From: Candidatus Stoquefichus massiliensis AP9
Lineage (GTDB): Bacteria > Bacillota_I > Bacilli_A > Erysipelotrichales > Coprobacillaceae
DNA: 50,289 bases
Direction of reading: 5' to 3'
Assembly: GCF_000455285.1 (NCBI RefSeq)
Contig: NZ_HG005294.1
Coordinates: 1-50,289, forward strand
Shown here: piece by piece, positions 34,592-43,900 of the stretch
Layout of the letters: each line of letters starts with the position of its first letter
Position numbering within the stretch: the first letter of the stretch is position 1
Notes under the pieces: model-generated
The model's database searches: none
What the model saw: only the letters and a program-made list of their open reading frames with translations
Told to the model about the DNA's origin: nothing
Translations under genes and position numbers: made by a program

Positions 34592-35335
34592 TTATCGCTC
34601 CTTTTTCTTTCTTTTTACTTTTTTATGTGAATTTCTCTGTTTAACAGTTTGTTTCTTTTTGGAAATTCGCTGTTCACGTTTTTCCTTGATTTCATTGAGT
34701 TCCTTGCGAACTGATTTGCGTTTGGGCTCAGTAATAGGTGCTTTTTGATCTAAGGTATGCTCGAACTGATTCTCGCCCATCTTCTGTGTTCGAGCCAATG
34801 TGGGGTTTTCATTTGATTTCTCCTCAACTGTCTTGAGAAGAGAATCCACTAATGCATCATGCTCATCATCACTTAAAACAGGAACATCTTTTAATACATT
34901 ATCTTTAGCAGATTGCTGAGCCATGACTGACTTTCTAATAGCCTCTGTATCAATTGTTGCAAGTTCAAACTTATCAATGATTCTACTGATTTTAGATGCA
35001 TCTTCAGCTCGTACCATGATGTCACAAATTCCATTAACATCATTTTTTGATTTAAGTACCGTATAGAGTACACCATAATGTTTTGCCTCCTCCATAAATA
35101 ATTTTAAATCTTCATGACGAATCGCAAAAACCTTTAACTCCTTGCCACTCTTTAGCATGGAATTTAATCTTGCCTTGCCCTTAACTTTTTTCTTGTCTGT
35201 TAGAATAGCATACAATGTAACTGCAAGTGACTTGGATGCCATTCCACCTGCTTTTAATGCAACATTAGCTGCAACCTCAATGCCCTGAAGTGTCATGCGT
35301 ACGACCTGATCGGCTGTTTCTCCTCCTGCGTTCAT
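34592..35335 (-). CDS. pcfB: PcfB-family (DUF3801) relaxosome-associated protein
   Basis: 247 residues from the ATG at 35335 (GGTGAAAAAGAAA upstream), 59 bases inside the relaxase gene end. The DUF3801 core reads ETADQVVRMTLQGIEVAANV, KSLAVTLYAILTDKKKVKG and LKVFAIRHEDLKLFMEEAK, YGVLYTVLKSKND. The C-terminal 60 residues are highly basic (RKELNEIKEKREQRISKK). In pCF10, PcfB works with the relaxase and coupling protein, and here it lies between them as usual. Confidence 0.88.
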   Translation of the reverse strand: MNAGGETADQVVRMTLQGIEVAANVALKAGGMASKSLAVTLYAILTDKKKVKGKARLNSMLKSGKELKVFAIRHEDLKLFMEEAKHYGVLYTVLKSKNDVNGICDIMVRAEDASKISRIIDKFELATIDTEAIRKSVMAQQSAKDNVLKDVPVLSDDEHDALVDSLLKTVEEKSNENPTLARTQKMGENQFEHTLDQKAPITEPKRKSVRKELNEIKEKREQRISKKKQTVKQRNSHKKVKRKKKER

Positions 35336-36674
35336 TTTCTTTTTCACCGTCCTTTCCGTTTTCAATTTCATTTACCTGTTTCAATTTTTCAGCAATCAAT
35401 AGTGATCGCTTTCTGATCTCACTGCATAAAACCACCTCCTTTCGCAGTTCCTTAATTTCTGTTGATAAAGTACCTATATCAGTTTGGAGTTTTTCTTTAG
35501 TATCACTGTTTTTGCATCGTCTCACCTTGTTGTAGAAACATCGTCGTTCCTTAATAAGATTATCCAATCTTTCATTAACTGAGTTTTCATAGTGACCTAA
35601 ATCTTCCATACTATTAATGTTCTTTTTGCAGATAAGTGTTATCTCTTTTGTGATTTTATCCATATAGCGTAAGTCCTCTTTCATAAAAAAATACACCTTC
35701 TTCTGATGAGGTGCATTTTGGGGAATAATTCCCATTCGATATAAATAATGAAAATACAATGCTTTAATGCCAGTTAATTTCTTTGCTTTCTTAAACTGAC
35801 CATGATATCTGTATTTGGTATTGCTTGATTTCAGATTCATTTTTTCTTTTACAAAGATAGATTTTTCAAGTATTCTTGATTTTATATTTTCTTCACTGTA
35901 GTATTCATCATTGGTTAAATTATGAAGTCTAAAGAATTTATCAGATCCAGGTGACTTAACAGCAATATGCTTAACATTTGTTTTAACCTCATATCCATAT
36001 TCTTTTAGATAGCGAACAAACTGGGTAAAGGTTCTTGAATGAATGATTGCTCTATCAACATCATCCTTTATAATAGATCGCTTTGTAGGTATCTTTTGTT
36101 TTTCAGCACGCCACTCTGCATAATGCTTTCCTTTTTTCGGATTCTCAATAACACTTAATTTATATTTTCTGCAAAGCTCGTCGGACAGTCTTCTTAATCT
36201 GTCATAATCTCTATGCTTGTTTAGGAACCTCTTTCTTGTTGTCCATGAAACTGAATTTACAACAAAATGGTTATGAAAATGTCCCTTATCCAAATGGGTG
36301 CTTACAATAACTTCAAAATCATCACTCCACATATGCTCTGCAAGTTCAACACCAATCTGATGTGCTGTTTCAGGCGTGACTTCACCATACTGAAATGACT
36401 GATACCCATGAAATGCTAGTACTCCATCTTCTTTGTGTGCAGATTTCTTTGTCTGTATCATCTGCTGTAAAGCATTGCTTGGATGACAGTTAACTCCACT
36501 CACATAAAACTGCTTTTCTGTTTTTAAATCATCAGTTGTATATTCAATAACATTTTCCAATCCCTTAAAATCATACTGATCAAAATCCTTGTTCTCTGTT
36601 TTTTCTGGATTGGATGCATAATCAATCACTCTTTTAAGATTATCCTTAACTGCCCATATAGAAGTTGTTGCCAT
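35277..36674 (-). CDS. MOBP-type relaxase (MobA/VirD2 family)
   Basis: 465 residues from the ATG at 36674 with GGAGG seven bases upstream. The relaxase domain (residues 1-~250) has the N-terminal Tyr in RVIDYASNPEKT as likely nicking residue and the three-His metal motif in STHLDKGHFHNHFVVNSVSW. RKRFLNKHRDYDRLRRLSDE and KHYAEWRAEK follow. The C-terminal part is a long charged helix. It nicks oriT, stays covalently bound to the strand and leads it into the recipient. The start touches the mobC stop, and the candidate oriT lies ~450 bases upstream. Confidence 0.92.
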   Translation of the reverse strand: MATTSIWAVKDNLKRVIDYASNPEKTENKDFDQYDFKGLENVIEYTTDDLKTEKQFYVSGVNCHPSNALQQMIQTKKSAHKEDGVLAFHGYQSFQYGEVTPETAHQIGVELAEHMWSDDFEVIVSTHLDKGHFHNHFVVNSVSWTTRKRFLNKHRDYDRLRRLSDELCRKYKLSVIENPKKGKHYAEWRAEKQKIPTKRSIIKDDVDRAIIHSRTFTQFVRYLKEYGYEVKTNVKHIAVKSPGSDKFFRLHNLTNDEYYSEENIKSRILEKSIFVKEKMNLKSSNTKYRYHGQFKKAKKLTGIKALYFHYLYRMGIIPQNAPHQKKVYFFMKEDLRYMDKITKEITLICKKNINSMEDLGHYENSVNERLDNLIKERRCFYNKVRRCKNSDTKEKLQTDIGTLSTEIKELRKEVVLCSEIRKRSLLIAEKLKQVNEIENGKDGEKENERRRRNSRSGRTHDTSGH

Positions 36675-37006
36675 CACCTTTCCTCCAATTGTATCGGTTC
36701 ATTATACAAATCTAAAATATGCTTAATTTCATTTTGCAGTAACAGCATTTCTTTCTTATACCTCACAACATCAATTGATTTTGTTTTATAGGCAATCACA
36801 GCTATCTGATTCAGATTGTTTCCTATCATTCTTAACTGCTTAATTGTTTCAATAAAATCAGGACTTGGCTTACTGGAAGGCACTACTTTTCTTAAAAGCG
36901 ATCTTACATATTCCTCTCTAGATAATCCACTCTCTAATACATCCTGATTCAATTTTTCAAATTCTTCATCACTAAGACGAACCTTAATCTCTTTAGTTCG
37001 TTTCAT
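36674..37006 (-). CDS. mobC: MobC-family relaxosome accessory protein
   Basis: 110 residues from the ATG at 37006 (ATG 37009 equally possible). Ribbon-helix-helix N-terminus KEIKVRLSDEEFEKLNQDV ... GLSREEYVRSLLR, then the MobC-typical IKQLRMIGNNLNQIAVIAY. It binds near oriT and helps the relaxase open the DNA. Overlaps the small membrane protein gene upstream by 14 bases. Confidence 0.9.
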   Translation of the reverse strand: MKRTKEIKVRLSDEEFEKLNQDVLESGLSREEYVRSLLRKVVPSSKPSPDFIETIKQLRMIGNNLNQIAVIAYKTKSIDVVRYKKEMLLLQNEIKHILDLYNEPIQLEER

Positions 37007-37100
37007 CATACACACCATGCAACTTCTGTATAAGAATCAGAAGTCCAACTCCACTTAAAACACCAATTTCATAAACCACAAACAACTTCAACAACTCCAT
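36993..37100 (-). CDS. 35-residue membrane peptide (DUF3789-like)
   Basis: Starts at ATG 37100 behind AGAAAGGAGAATG; the longer in-frame extension to 37178 runs through the candidate oriT and lacks an RBS. One membrane helix (LFVVYEIGVLSGVGLLILI) and a short polar tail. Tiny single-helix proteins of the DUF3789 kind are usual beside mobC in these elements; function unknown. Confidence 0.65.
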   Translation of the reverse strand: MELLKLFVVYEIGVLSGVGLLILIQKLHGVYDETN

Positions 37101-37120
37101 ATCACATTCTCCTTTCTTAG

Positions 37121-37205
37121 ATGAGGGTATTAGGGGGATATCCCCTAACAAGCTGACTTTTGGACTCTTTGTACCCAAAAGTCCTTGCTTGCTACAATTC
37201 AGGAC
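37121..37205. other. Candidate origin of transfer (oriT)
   Basis: Two inverted repeats lie in the gap upstream of the mobC-relaxase genes: TTAGGGG / CCCCTAA (37130-37148, five-base spacer) and GACTTTTGG / CCAAAAGTC (37154-37183, twelve-base loop). CTTGCTTGC lies just beyond at 37184-37192. Position and layout (repeats next to a possible nic region, beside mobC) suit a MOBP oriT; the nic site is not identified. Confidence 0.5.
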
Positions 37206-37245
37206 ACAATATGTCTTAAATTTATCATTTGAAATAAAACAAAAA

Positions 37246-37279
37246 AACCAACATTATTTACTATTAATTAATGTTGGTT
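37246..37279 (-). terminator. Terminator of the cargo operon
   Basis: AACCAACATT and AATGTTGGTT pair perfectly around a 14-base A/T loop. On the minus strand seven T follow, so it ends the 37339-38743 operon before the oriT. Confidence 0.75.
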
Positions 37280-37338
37280 AAAAATTAAATAAGATTTAAA
37301 TTATTCATTTTTATATCATATTAGTATGTGTAATTTCG

Positions 37339-37887
37339 TTAAAACATTTTAATGATTTCTCCATTTATATCAAGCAACTCATTAACTGAGCTACAATTGT
37401 TAGTATCATATATAATATAAATATCTAAGATCAAATCTGATTCAATATTCTTCTTATATAAATTTTGTGAACTCTTTATACAATATGAAGATGCATTGGT
37501 TAACTGATTATCACCATAAACAATAATAATTGTTTCCTGACCTCTGTCATTACAATTAAATGTATCAAAATCTTTAGTTGAGGATGCTCCTCCATAATAA
37601 TCATAATTATTTTTTGAATTATCAAGTTTCTTATAGATTGATAATTCTAAATTCTTTTTAGAATTGTCTATATTGAAACTCGATTTATAATAAAGTATTG
37701 CATAATAATCTTTATATCTTTTTTCTTTAACTATATTAATGGAAGTATATCCTTTTAACTGTAATATGTTATCAATTACTGAATTATGATTATCAATGTT
37801 AACCTTATTAGATTTACATAATTTTGGAAGCAGACTTAAACTTAAACCTGTTAATGAAATTAATATAACCAAAATTATTTTTTTCAT
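37339..37887 (-). CDS. Membrane-anchored or secreted protein, partner of cargo paralogue 2
   Basis: 182 residues. N-terminal hydrophobic helix (KKIILVILISLTGLSLSLLP) then a soluble region rich in Asn/Tyr/Ser with four Cys (KLCKSN, FNCND, SYCIKSS, NNCSSV). The start lies one base after the stop of the secreted protein gene, without its own good RBS, so the two are translationally coupled. No family recognised. Possible immunity or co-factor for the upstream product (inferred). Confidence 0.7.
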   Translation of the reverse strand: MKKIILVILISLTGLSLSLLPKLCKSNKVNIDNHNSVIDNILQLKGYTSINIVKEKRYKDYYAILYYKSSFNIDNSKKNLELSIYKKLDNSKNNYDYYGGASSTKDFDTFNCNDRGQETIIIVYGDNQLTNASSYCIKSSQNLYKKNIESDLILDIYIIYDTNNCSSVNELLDINGEIIKMF

Positions 37888-37888
37888 A

Positions 37889-38743
37889 TTAATATACTAT
37901 GCCAGGAACATCTACTTCAATTTGCCATTTTTTTGATGTTGATGATAAACTAACACCTGCTGCTGAACCAGCAGTTCCACCACTAAAACTAATAGATCCT
38001 GTAACAGATTGGTAAGTATGAATGTAAGTAAACTTCATACTCGTTTGCAAGTTTTTTAATTTACTGCTAACTCTTTTAATTTTAACTATCGCTTGTAAAC
38101 TTTCCATATTTCCACTACTTGAATAATCATCAAATGACCAGCAATAACCTTTGTATGAGTCAGCTTTTGCCTGGCTATAAGACATAGAACTTCCATTATG
38201 ACGAGTAACTGACAAACTTTTAGATGTTTGTACTAAATTATTGCCACCACCCCAAGTTAGTGCAACAAAATCTCTACCAGAAGCTGGGCCTTGTTCTGCA
38301 GTACCTGCACCTATTGCCCACTTTGCGTTTCCATATGCACGATATTCGCTTCCTTCTCTAAATAACTGAATTAAAATATTTAATCTTCCTCTAGATGTAG
38401 AATCGTTTCCTAAGTGTGAACTATCTCTTGTCAATAATGATTTTTTATACTCATTAACCTCATCCTCATTCATAAGATGACTATCAATAATTTTACCATT
38501 ATCATCTTTCTTCTCAGAAACATAAACCGTTTTTTCTACTGCACCGACTAATACGCTATCCTCTGTTTCAACATTGTATGGCTGAATATTCTTTAATTCA
38601 TCACCTGTATAATATGTTGTTTCACTATAATAATTTTCTTGTGAATTGTTCGAAATGATACTATCTGCTTTAACATTTACTACCCCTCCTAAACATATTA
38701 AACTTGCTAAGCATGGTATCAAAAATTTCTTCCCTTTAATCAT
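37889..38743 (-). CDS. Secreted protein of unknown family (cargo paralogue 2)
   Basis: 284 residues behind RBS AAAGGAGGAAA. Signal peptide ~residues 1-26 (IPCLASLICLGGVVNVKA). A charged N-terminal region to ~residue 110 is followed by a Gly/Ser-rich, strand-rich domain: LNILIQLFREGSEYRAYGNA, FVALTWGGGNNLVQTSKSL, FTYIHTYQSVTGSISFSGG and AAGVSLSSTSKKWQIEV. That domain matches in order the 23803-24696 product (TLKLTQFNY ... YVHFYETFSVTG ... GISFSVTKNGDVEW). Family unknown. The gene forms a two-gene unit with the 182-residue protein, with its own TATAAT-containing upstream region and terminator. Confidence 0.8.
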   Translation of the reverse strand: MIKGKKFLIPCLASLICLGGVVNVKADSIISNNSQENYYSETTYYTGDELKNIQPYNVETEDSVLVGAVEKTVYVSEKKDDNGKIIDSHLMNEDEVNEYKKSLLTRDSSHLGNDSTSRGRLNILIQLFREGSEYRAYGNAKWAIGAGTAEQGPASGRDFVALTWGGGNNLVQTSKSLSVTRHNGSSMSYSQAKADSYKGYCWSFDDYSSSGNMESLQAIVKIKRVSSKLKNLQTSMKFTYIHTYQSVTGSISFSGGTAGSAAGVSLSSTSKKWQIEVDVPGIVY

Positions 38744-38871
38744 ATCAATTTCCTCCTTTATGCTAATAGTTTAATTTATAAAGGAAGTATTCTCTAGTAT
38801 CATTATATTAAATAATTGTTAATTCTTTGTAATTACATGTATTTATCGACGAAAATCTAAAGATAATATAC
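38744..38871 (-). promoter_or_regulatory. Promoter region of cargo operon 2
   Basis: On the minus strand a TATAAT box (38802-38807) lies ~60 bases before the ATG. The -35 (TTACAA or TTAACA) is poorly spaced. No hairpin separates it from the DpnD/PcfM-like gene upstream. Confidence 0.4.
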
Positions 38872-39069
38872 TTATCTTTCATATAAATCACGCTTTTTAA
38901 TCTTCTCCAGCACATGAAATTCTGTTGAAACATGATTGGCAGAATCTAAGATAATTTCCTGATCATCATATTTTTCCTTCAATTTTCTGATTGCTTCTTC
39001 CTGATTTTCAGCATCAATTATTTCAGTATGCTGTAATATTTCAGTGATTTCCATTTTGTATTTCGGCAT
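38872..39069 (-). CDS. DpnD/PcfM-family small protein
   Basis: 65 residues: YKMEITEILQHTEIIDAENQ, EEAIRKLKEKYDDQEIIL and STEFHVLEK match the small DpnD/PcfM proteins common in conjugative elements of Firmicutes. RBS GGAGGG, start overlapping the stop of the DUF4315 gene by one base. Function unknown. Confidence 0.8.
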   Translation of the reverse strand: MPKYKMEITEILQHTEIIDAENQEEAIRKLKEKYDDQEIILDSANHVSTEFHVLEKIKKRDLYER

Positions 39070-39272
39070 TAAACAGTCCCTCCATTCTCGTTATTTTCAA
39101 AAAAAGAATCAGTAGATTTTTCTAGTTTCTCATACTGATTCTTCAAATTATTTAATTCTTTTAATCGCAATGAAATAAGACTGATTTCACTATCCAGCTG
39201 ATTTCTTTTTTCATTTTTTTGGTGTTTCTGCTGTTCCAGTTTATTAATTTCTTTAGTAATTTTCTTTATCAT
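39069..39272 (-). CDS. DUF4315-like coiled-coil protein
   Basis: 67 residues from the ATG at 39272 with GGAAGGAAAAAA upstream; the ATG at 39287 lies too close to the hairpin. It is a continuous charged helix (KKITKEINKLEQQKHQKNE, LISLRLKELNNLKNQYEKL), the DUF4315 pattern of Tn1549-like elements. Function unknown. Confidence 0.78.
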   Translation of the reverse strand: MIKKITKEINKLEQQKHQKNEKRNQLDSEISLISLRLKELNNLKNQYEKLEKSTDSFFENNENGGTV

Positions 39273-39291
39273 TTTTTTCCTTCCCATATAA

Positions 39292-39315
39292 AAAGCAACC
39301 TTCTGTGGTTGCTTT
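39292..39315 (-). terminator. Terminator or attenuator before the DUF4315 gene
   Basis: AAAGCAACC and GGTTGCTTT pair perfectly with a six-base loop; on the minus strand TTTTT follows, then immediately the DUF4315 RBS. It would reduce expression of everything downstream unless read through. Confidence 0.65.
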
Positions 39316-39343
39316 AATACTAAAATAATTTTTGTGTGATATC

Positions 39344-39592
39344 TTAATTTAATTTATTAAGTTCTTCAAAATTCGTCTCATCAGTATATAAACATATCTC
39401 CAATGCAATCACGAAAGAGGAAAATTCTTCAGCACTCATAATGTAGTGTAATTTTGCAATATCAAAAAAACTAAATATCACTTCGTGAATATCCTCAATA
39501 CTTAAATCATCAGAAGAAATAATAGTTATTGAATATTTTTCATTGCTTTTTCCAATTGTTATAGATATATTTTTATCTATATCATTATTCAT
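39344..39592 (-). CDS. Small ICE protein, unknown
   Basis: 82 residues, acidic, mixed strands and helices (ISITIGKSNEKYSITII, LSIEDIHEVIFSFFDIA). Start one base from the stop of the 88-residue gene (TAAATG), RBS AAGAAGGAA. No family recognised; co-transcribed with its neighbour. Confidence 0.65.
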   Translation of the reverse strand: MNNDIDKNISITIGKSNEKYSITIISSDDLSIEDIHEVIFSFFDIAKLHYIMSAEEFSSFVIALEICLYTDETNFEELNKLN

Positions 39593-39859
39593 TTAACATT
39601 CCTTCTTCCGTCTTTCTACAATAGCATCTAATTCTTCTGTCAGTAATCTTAGTGTATAATGTGCACCTTCAAAATATGCATCTCTAATGCATTCCAGCAA
39701 GAGTTTATTTGCATATTGTCTATATTCACTTGAATAACTTAACTCTCTAAATTCTTCAGAATCTTTAATGCTTTCTATAACGGAAAGTATAACATAGTAA
39801 ACATTATTATTTATTTTCTGTAGAATTTCCTCAAATTCGTTATAATCCATATCCTCCAT
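39593..39859 (-). CDS. Small ICE protein, unknown
   Basis: 88 residues, acidic, helical (YNEFEEILQKINNNVYYVI, LLLECIRDAYFEGAHYTLR). RBS TATGGAGGT upstream of ATG 39859. No family recognised. First of a two-gene pair with the 82-residue gene. Confidence 0.65.
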   Translation of the reverse strand: MEDMDYNEFEEILQKINNNVYYVILSVIESIKDSEEFRELSYSSEYRQYANKLLLECIRDAYFEGAHYTLRLLTEELDAIVERRKKEC

Positions 39860-39932
39860 AAAATTTTACCTCCATATAAATAGAAGTATATAGAATGTAA
39901 AATAATATATCCAATATGCAATTTCATCTTAT

Positions 39933-40889
39933 CTAAAGAATAAGATGTGAATTATTTTTCTTTTTAGTATTGTTTAAAATAAGCAATTCATTTATATCAT
40001 TTGTATGTTTTGGGATTTTGTTATAAACATTAAATTTTTTAGACAAATGAAAATATATCTTTTGATAGGTTTCATAACCAGCACGATCATTATTTGTATG
40101 AACATATATTTCTTTAATATTCTGATTGCTTTTTAGAAATTCATATAGAGCAATTGGCAGATCGGTATCTTCAATACTGCTTCCTATCATCGTAGCACCT
40201 GATAGTGAAAGATAGTTATCTCTTTTCCAATTTCTTTTCTTTTGCTTAATCAAGGTCTGATACGAAAGCATTTCTATGTTGCTTTCAAACAAATGCAGTT
40301 CACTGCTCTCCTTATCAACAAAAGAAAAACTATAAGATCTGTCACAGCCACTCAAATGTCTTTTTTCATTTCCACATATTGATCTTTTAAACGCATAACG
40401 AGGCTTTTTATTATCATCATAACTTAAAAAGATAACTGCATGATCATCCCTTGCCTCGTAAATCATTCCAAGTGAAATATAATAATCAACAATTTCTCTA
40501 TCAATGCATCTTACATTAGTTAAGTAATGAATAACATTTTCATTGCTATCAGCTGAAGGTGGCAGTCTTAGATATCTATTATCATTTTTATGATAAGTTT
40601 TAGATATTTGTGGTTTTTCATTTGTAATACATTCATGAATAAGCAGTGCGGCATCCAAAAAATTCATTTCCTCTACCTTAATCAGATAATCCAATGCTGT
40701 TTTACCACCAATATTTTTTACCCACCAGCACCACATTCCATTGGAAATATGGAGACTACTGTGTGTTCTTGTGACATAATCATTTCTACTTAATTTAACA
40801 AGCTCATTTGGTTCGTAGTTGGACAGATAGGTTAATAAATCTATTTTTTTTACTTCTGCAAGTTGTTCTGTTGTAATATGCCTTTTCAT
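39933..40889 (-). CDS. DUF3991/toprim primase-like protein
   Basis: 318 residues from the ATG at 40889 with GGAGG seven bases upstream. An N-terminal zinc-less CHC2-like/DUF3991 region (VKKIDLLTYLSNYEPNELV, HISNGMWCWWVKNIGGKTA, DYLIKVEEMNFLDAALLIH) is followed by DUF3991 (INEKPQIS...) and a C-terminal toprim fold (ELHLFESNIEMLSYQTLIK, YLSLSGATMIG, IKEIYVHTNNDRAGYETYQ; N-D-R-A-G replaces the usual D-x-D). Likely role: primase or DNA-processing after transfer. Common in Tn1549-like elements. Confidence 0.82.
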   Translation of the reverse strand: MKRHITTEQLAEVKKIDLLTYLSNYEPNELVKLSRNDYVTRTHSSLHISNGMWCWWVKNIGGKTALDYLIKVEEMNFLDAALLIHECITNEKPQISKTYHKNDNRYLRLPPSADSNENVIHYLTNVRCIDREIVDYYISLGMIYEARDDHAVIFLSYDDNKKPRYAFKRSICGNEKRHLSGCDRSYSFSFVDKESSELHLFESNIEMLSYQTLIKQKKRNWKRDNYLSLSGATMIGSSIEDTDLPIALYEFLKSNQNIKEIYVHTNNDRAGYETYQKIYFHLSKKFNVYNKIPKHTNDINELLILNNTKKKNNSHLIL

Positions 40890-40909
40890 TTTTTCCTCCA
40901 TAATTAAAT

Positions 40910-40936
40910 AGAGAAAACTCAAAATAAGTTTTCTCT
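40910..40936. terminator. Hairpin after the 2824-residue gene
   Basis: AGAGAAAACT and AGTTTTCTCT pair perfectly with a seven-base loop, overlapping the stop codon of the giant gene. The minus-strand 3' side has only T-rich sequence, no clean T run. Probable attenuator or mRNA 3'-end stem before the primase-like gene. Confidence 0.55.
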
Positions 40937-43900
40937 ATCGTTCGTAATTTCTAGATTTTATTTCTTTTTCTTCAATGACTTCTCCTGAATCAATAATATT
41001 CTGTTCTTTGGAATTTGTAACATCCAGTTCCTTATTTAATACAGATAAACGACTTAGTTTTTCCTGAAGTTCTTCTTCCTTGATGAAAGGTTTTTTAACT
41101 TCTTCTTTTGCATTTTCAAATTGATTAAGTGTATTTGATAATTCTATTTTCTCACTTTCAAGATTTTTTGGAATGCTTTCAATACGATTGTCCAGTCGAG
41201 TAATATTTCCAAATACATCACTGCCTAAATCAACATAATATGAATTTCTTTTCTTCAGTATTGTCTGATGATGCTTTGTTCCAAGGTTATATTCGATATA
41301 AAGTTCAAACCCACGATACGAACCAATATATGTTTCACTCGTGGTTTTAATCTGCTGTATTGCTAGTAGAAGTGCATTTCCTGCCAGCTCTTTTTCATTG
41401 TAATGCTTATCCAAAATCATCATTCCATCAAATTCCTTAGGATATTCTATACTAACAATATCTTCCTCATACCATTTGATTCTATCTTTCATCACTTGAA
41501 TACGGACCGGATAAAACTTTACAATCTGATCCTCAAGACTGTATTTTTCAGATAAATAGTGCGCTTTAGCCATCTTTAATTTATTGACTTGAATATCCAA
41601 GTCCATCTTTTCCTTAATCTTAGGATTACCGCTTGCCAAAGCTTTAACTTCTGCATAACTGAGTGTTGCTTCGTCAATATCTTCTGCACTTCTCACTGGA
41701 CTTTTTGATGTCATAATCGGACTGATAAATTTCTGTTTATTCTCTATCAACTGATATAAATAGGCATCAAAGGTATTTTCTGTAACATAGCGAAAAATGT
41801 GTACATCTGAATTTGTATTCCCTTGTCTTAAAATTCTTCCAACTCTTTGCTCTAAATCACTTGGTCGCCAAGGACAATCAAGGTTATGAATCGCAAATAA
41901 TTTATCCTGAACATTTGTTCCTGCTCCCATTTTTTGCGTACTACCAATCAAAATTCTCACTTTTCCACTTCGTACTTTTGAAAACAGTTCTTTCTTTTTT
42001 ATATCTGAATTTGCATTATGAATATATGCAATCTCATCATCTGGAACATCATTTCTAACCAACTTTTCATGTATCTCATCGTAGATATTAAAGGTATCTA
42101 CCCTAGGTGTAGACATATCACAGAAAATCAATTGCGTTAACTTTCTATCAGCTGTCTTTTGATAAATTTCCAAAACATTCCTAATGCACTCATTGACTTT
42201 ACTTCCCTCAAATTCAGGTAGCAATGGATCAATTAATCTCTGATCTAATGCTAACTTACGACCATCATTTGTAATCTTCAGCATATTGTCCACTGTTGGA
42301 TCAACTTTTCCATCACGAATTTTTTCTGCACGCTCTGCTAAATCTTCCAATATCTCTTTTTGTATGTCACTTGCTAGAACAGAAATATTATGATAGTGAG
42401 CAGTGGGTGTTGGTAAATTCAGCATATCAGCTGTCTTAACATCAGCACACTCTTTGAAGATCGCTACTAATTCAGGCAGATTATAAAACTTGGAAAAACG
42501 TGTTTTCATACGATAGCCTTTACCCTCTGGTGCTAATTCTATGGCAGTTACTGTTTCTCCAAATGTGCTTGCCCAGCTATCAAAATGCTCTAATCCCATC
42601 TTCCTTAAAGTACTATACTGTAAATAACGCTGTATCGTATACATTTCTGTCATGGAATTTGATATAGGTGTTCCTGTCGCAAAGACAATTCCTTTTCCAC
42701 CTGTTACCTCATCTAAATACTGACACTTCATAAATAAATCACTTGATTTTTGTGCATCCGACTGTGATATATTTCTCATCTTCGTATATAAGAACAGATT
42801 TTTATAAAAGTGACTTTCATCAACAAACAATCTGTCTACACCTAATTCTTCAAAAGTAATGATATCATCTTTTCGCTCCTGCTTATTTAATTTTTCAAGA
42901 CGATCTCGTAGACTTTTCTTCGTTTTTTCTAATTGCTTAACAGTAAATTTTGCACCATTATTGTTTTTAGCATCTGTTATACCATTTGTAATTGATTCAA
43001 TCTGCTGTTCAATTAAATGACGCTGACGTTCAATTGACATTGGAATTTTTTCAAACTGACTATGGCCAATAATGACTGCATCAAAATCACCAGTTGCGAT
43101 TCTTGAACAGAATTTCTTTCTTCTGGTTTTTTCAAAATCTCTTTTCGTTGTGACCAATATCTTTGCTGATGGATAAAGCTGAAGAAACTCTGATCCCCAC
43201 TGTTCAACAAGATGATTCGGAACAACAAACAATGATTTTTGAGATAGCCCTAATCGTTTTAGTTCCATACATGCAGTTACCATTTCAAATGTTTTTCCTG
43301 CCCCAACAACATGTGCTAGCAATGTATTCCCTCCATATAAAATACGTGCAACAGCATCCCTCTGATGCTTTCTCAGGCTAATTTCAGGATTCATGTTTGG
43401 AAACGTCAAATGGTCTCCATCATAGGTTCTTGCTCTAATGGAATTAAACTTTTCATTATAGAGTATTGTCAACTGTTCACGTCTGTCAAAATCTTTCCAC
43501 ACCCACTCGATAAATTTTTCCTTAATAATGTCCTGTTTCTGCTGGGCAATCATTGTTTCTTTTTTATTAAGAACACTAACTTTCTTGCCTTCATCATCAT
43601 ATTCAGTATCATAAATTTGAGTCGGTTTCAGATTAAGTGAATCTTCAATCAGTCTATAAGCATTGGCACGATGCGTACCATAGGATTTTTCTGCTTTTAC
43701 ATTTCCCTTATCCCAGCTTTTATTAGACAGACTCCATGTATCAGTTATATAGGAATAATGTATATGAATCTTCTCCTTAGCAAAATAATCCATACTTAAA
43801 ATCTCATGCATAAAATCTTCATAAATGTCTATAGGTACCCATGTAGCACCAATACGTACTTCAATATCGCTTGCAGTTAAAGGCTCAGGAAGCGCATTTT

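Noticed and set aside
36993-37178. 61-residue version of the small membrane peptide
   Set aside because: The extra N-terminus reads through the inverted repeats of the candidate oriT and lacks an RBS; the ATG at 37100 has a strong one.
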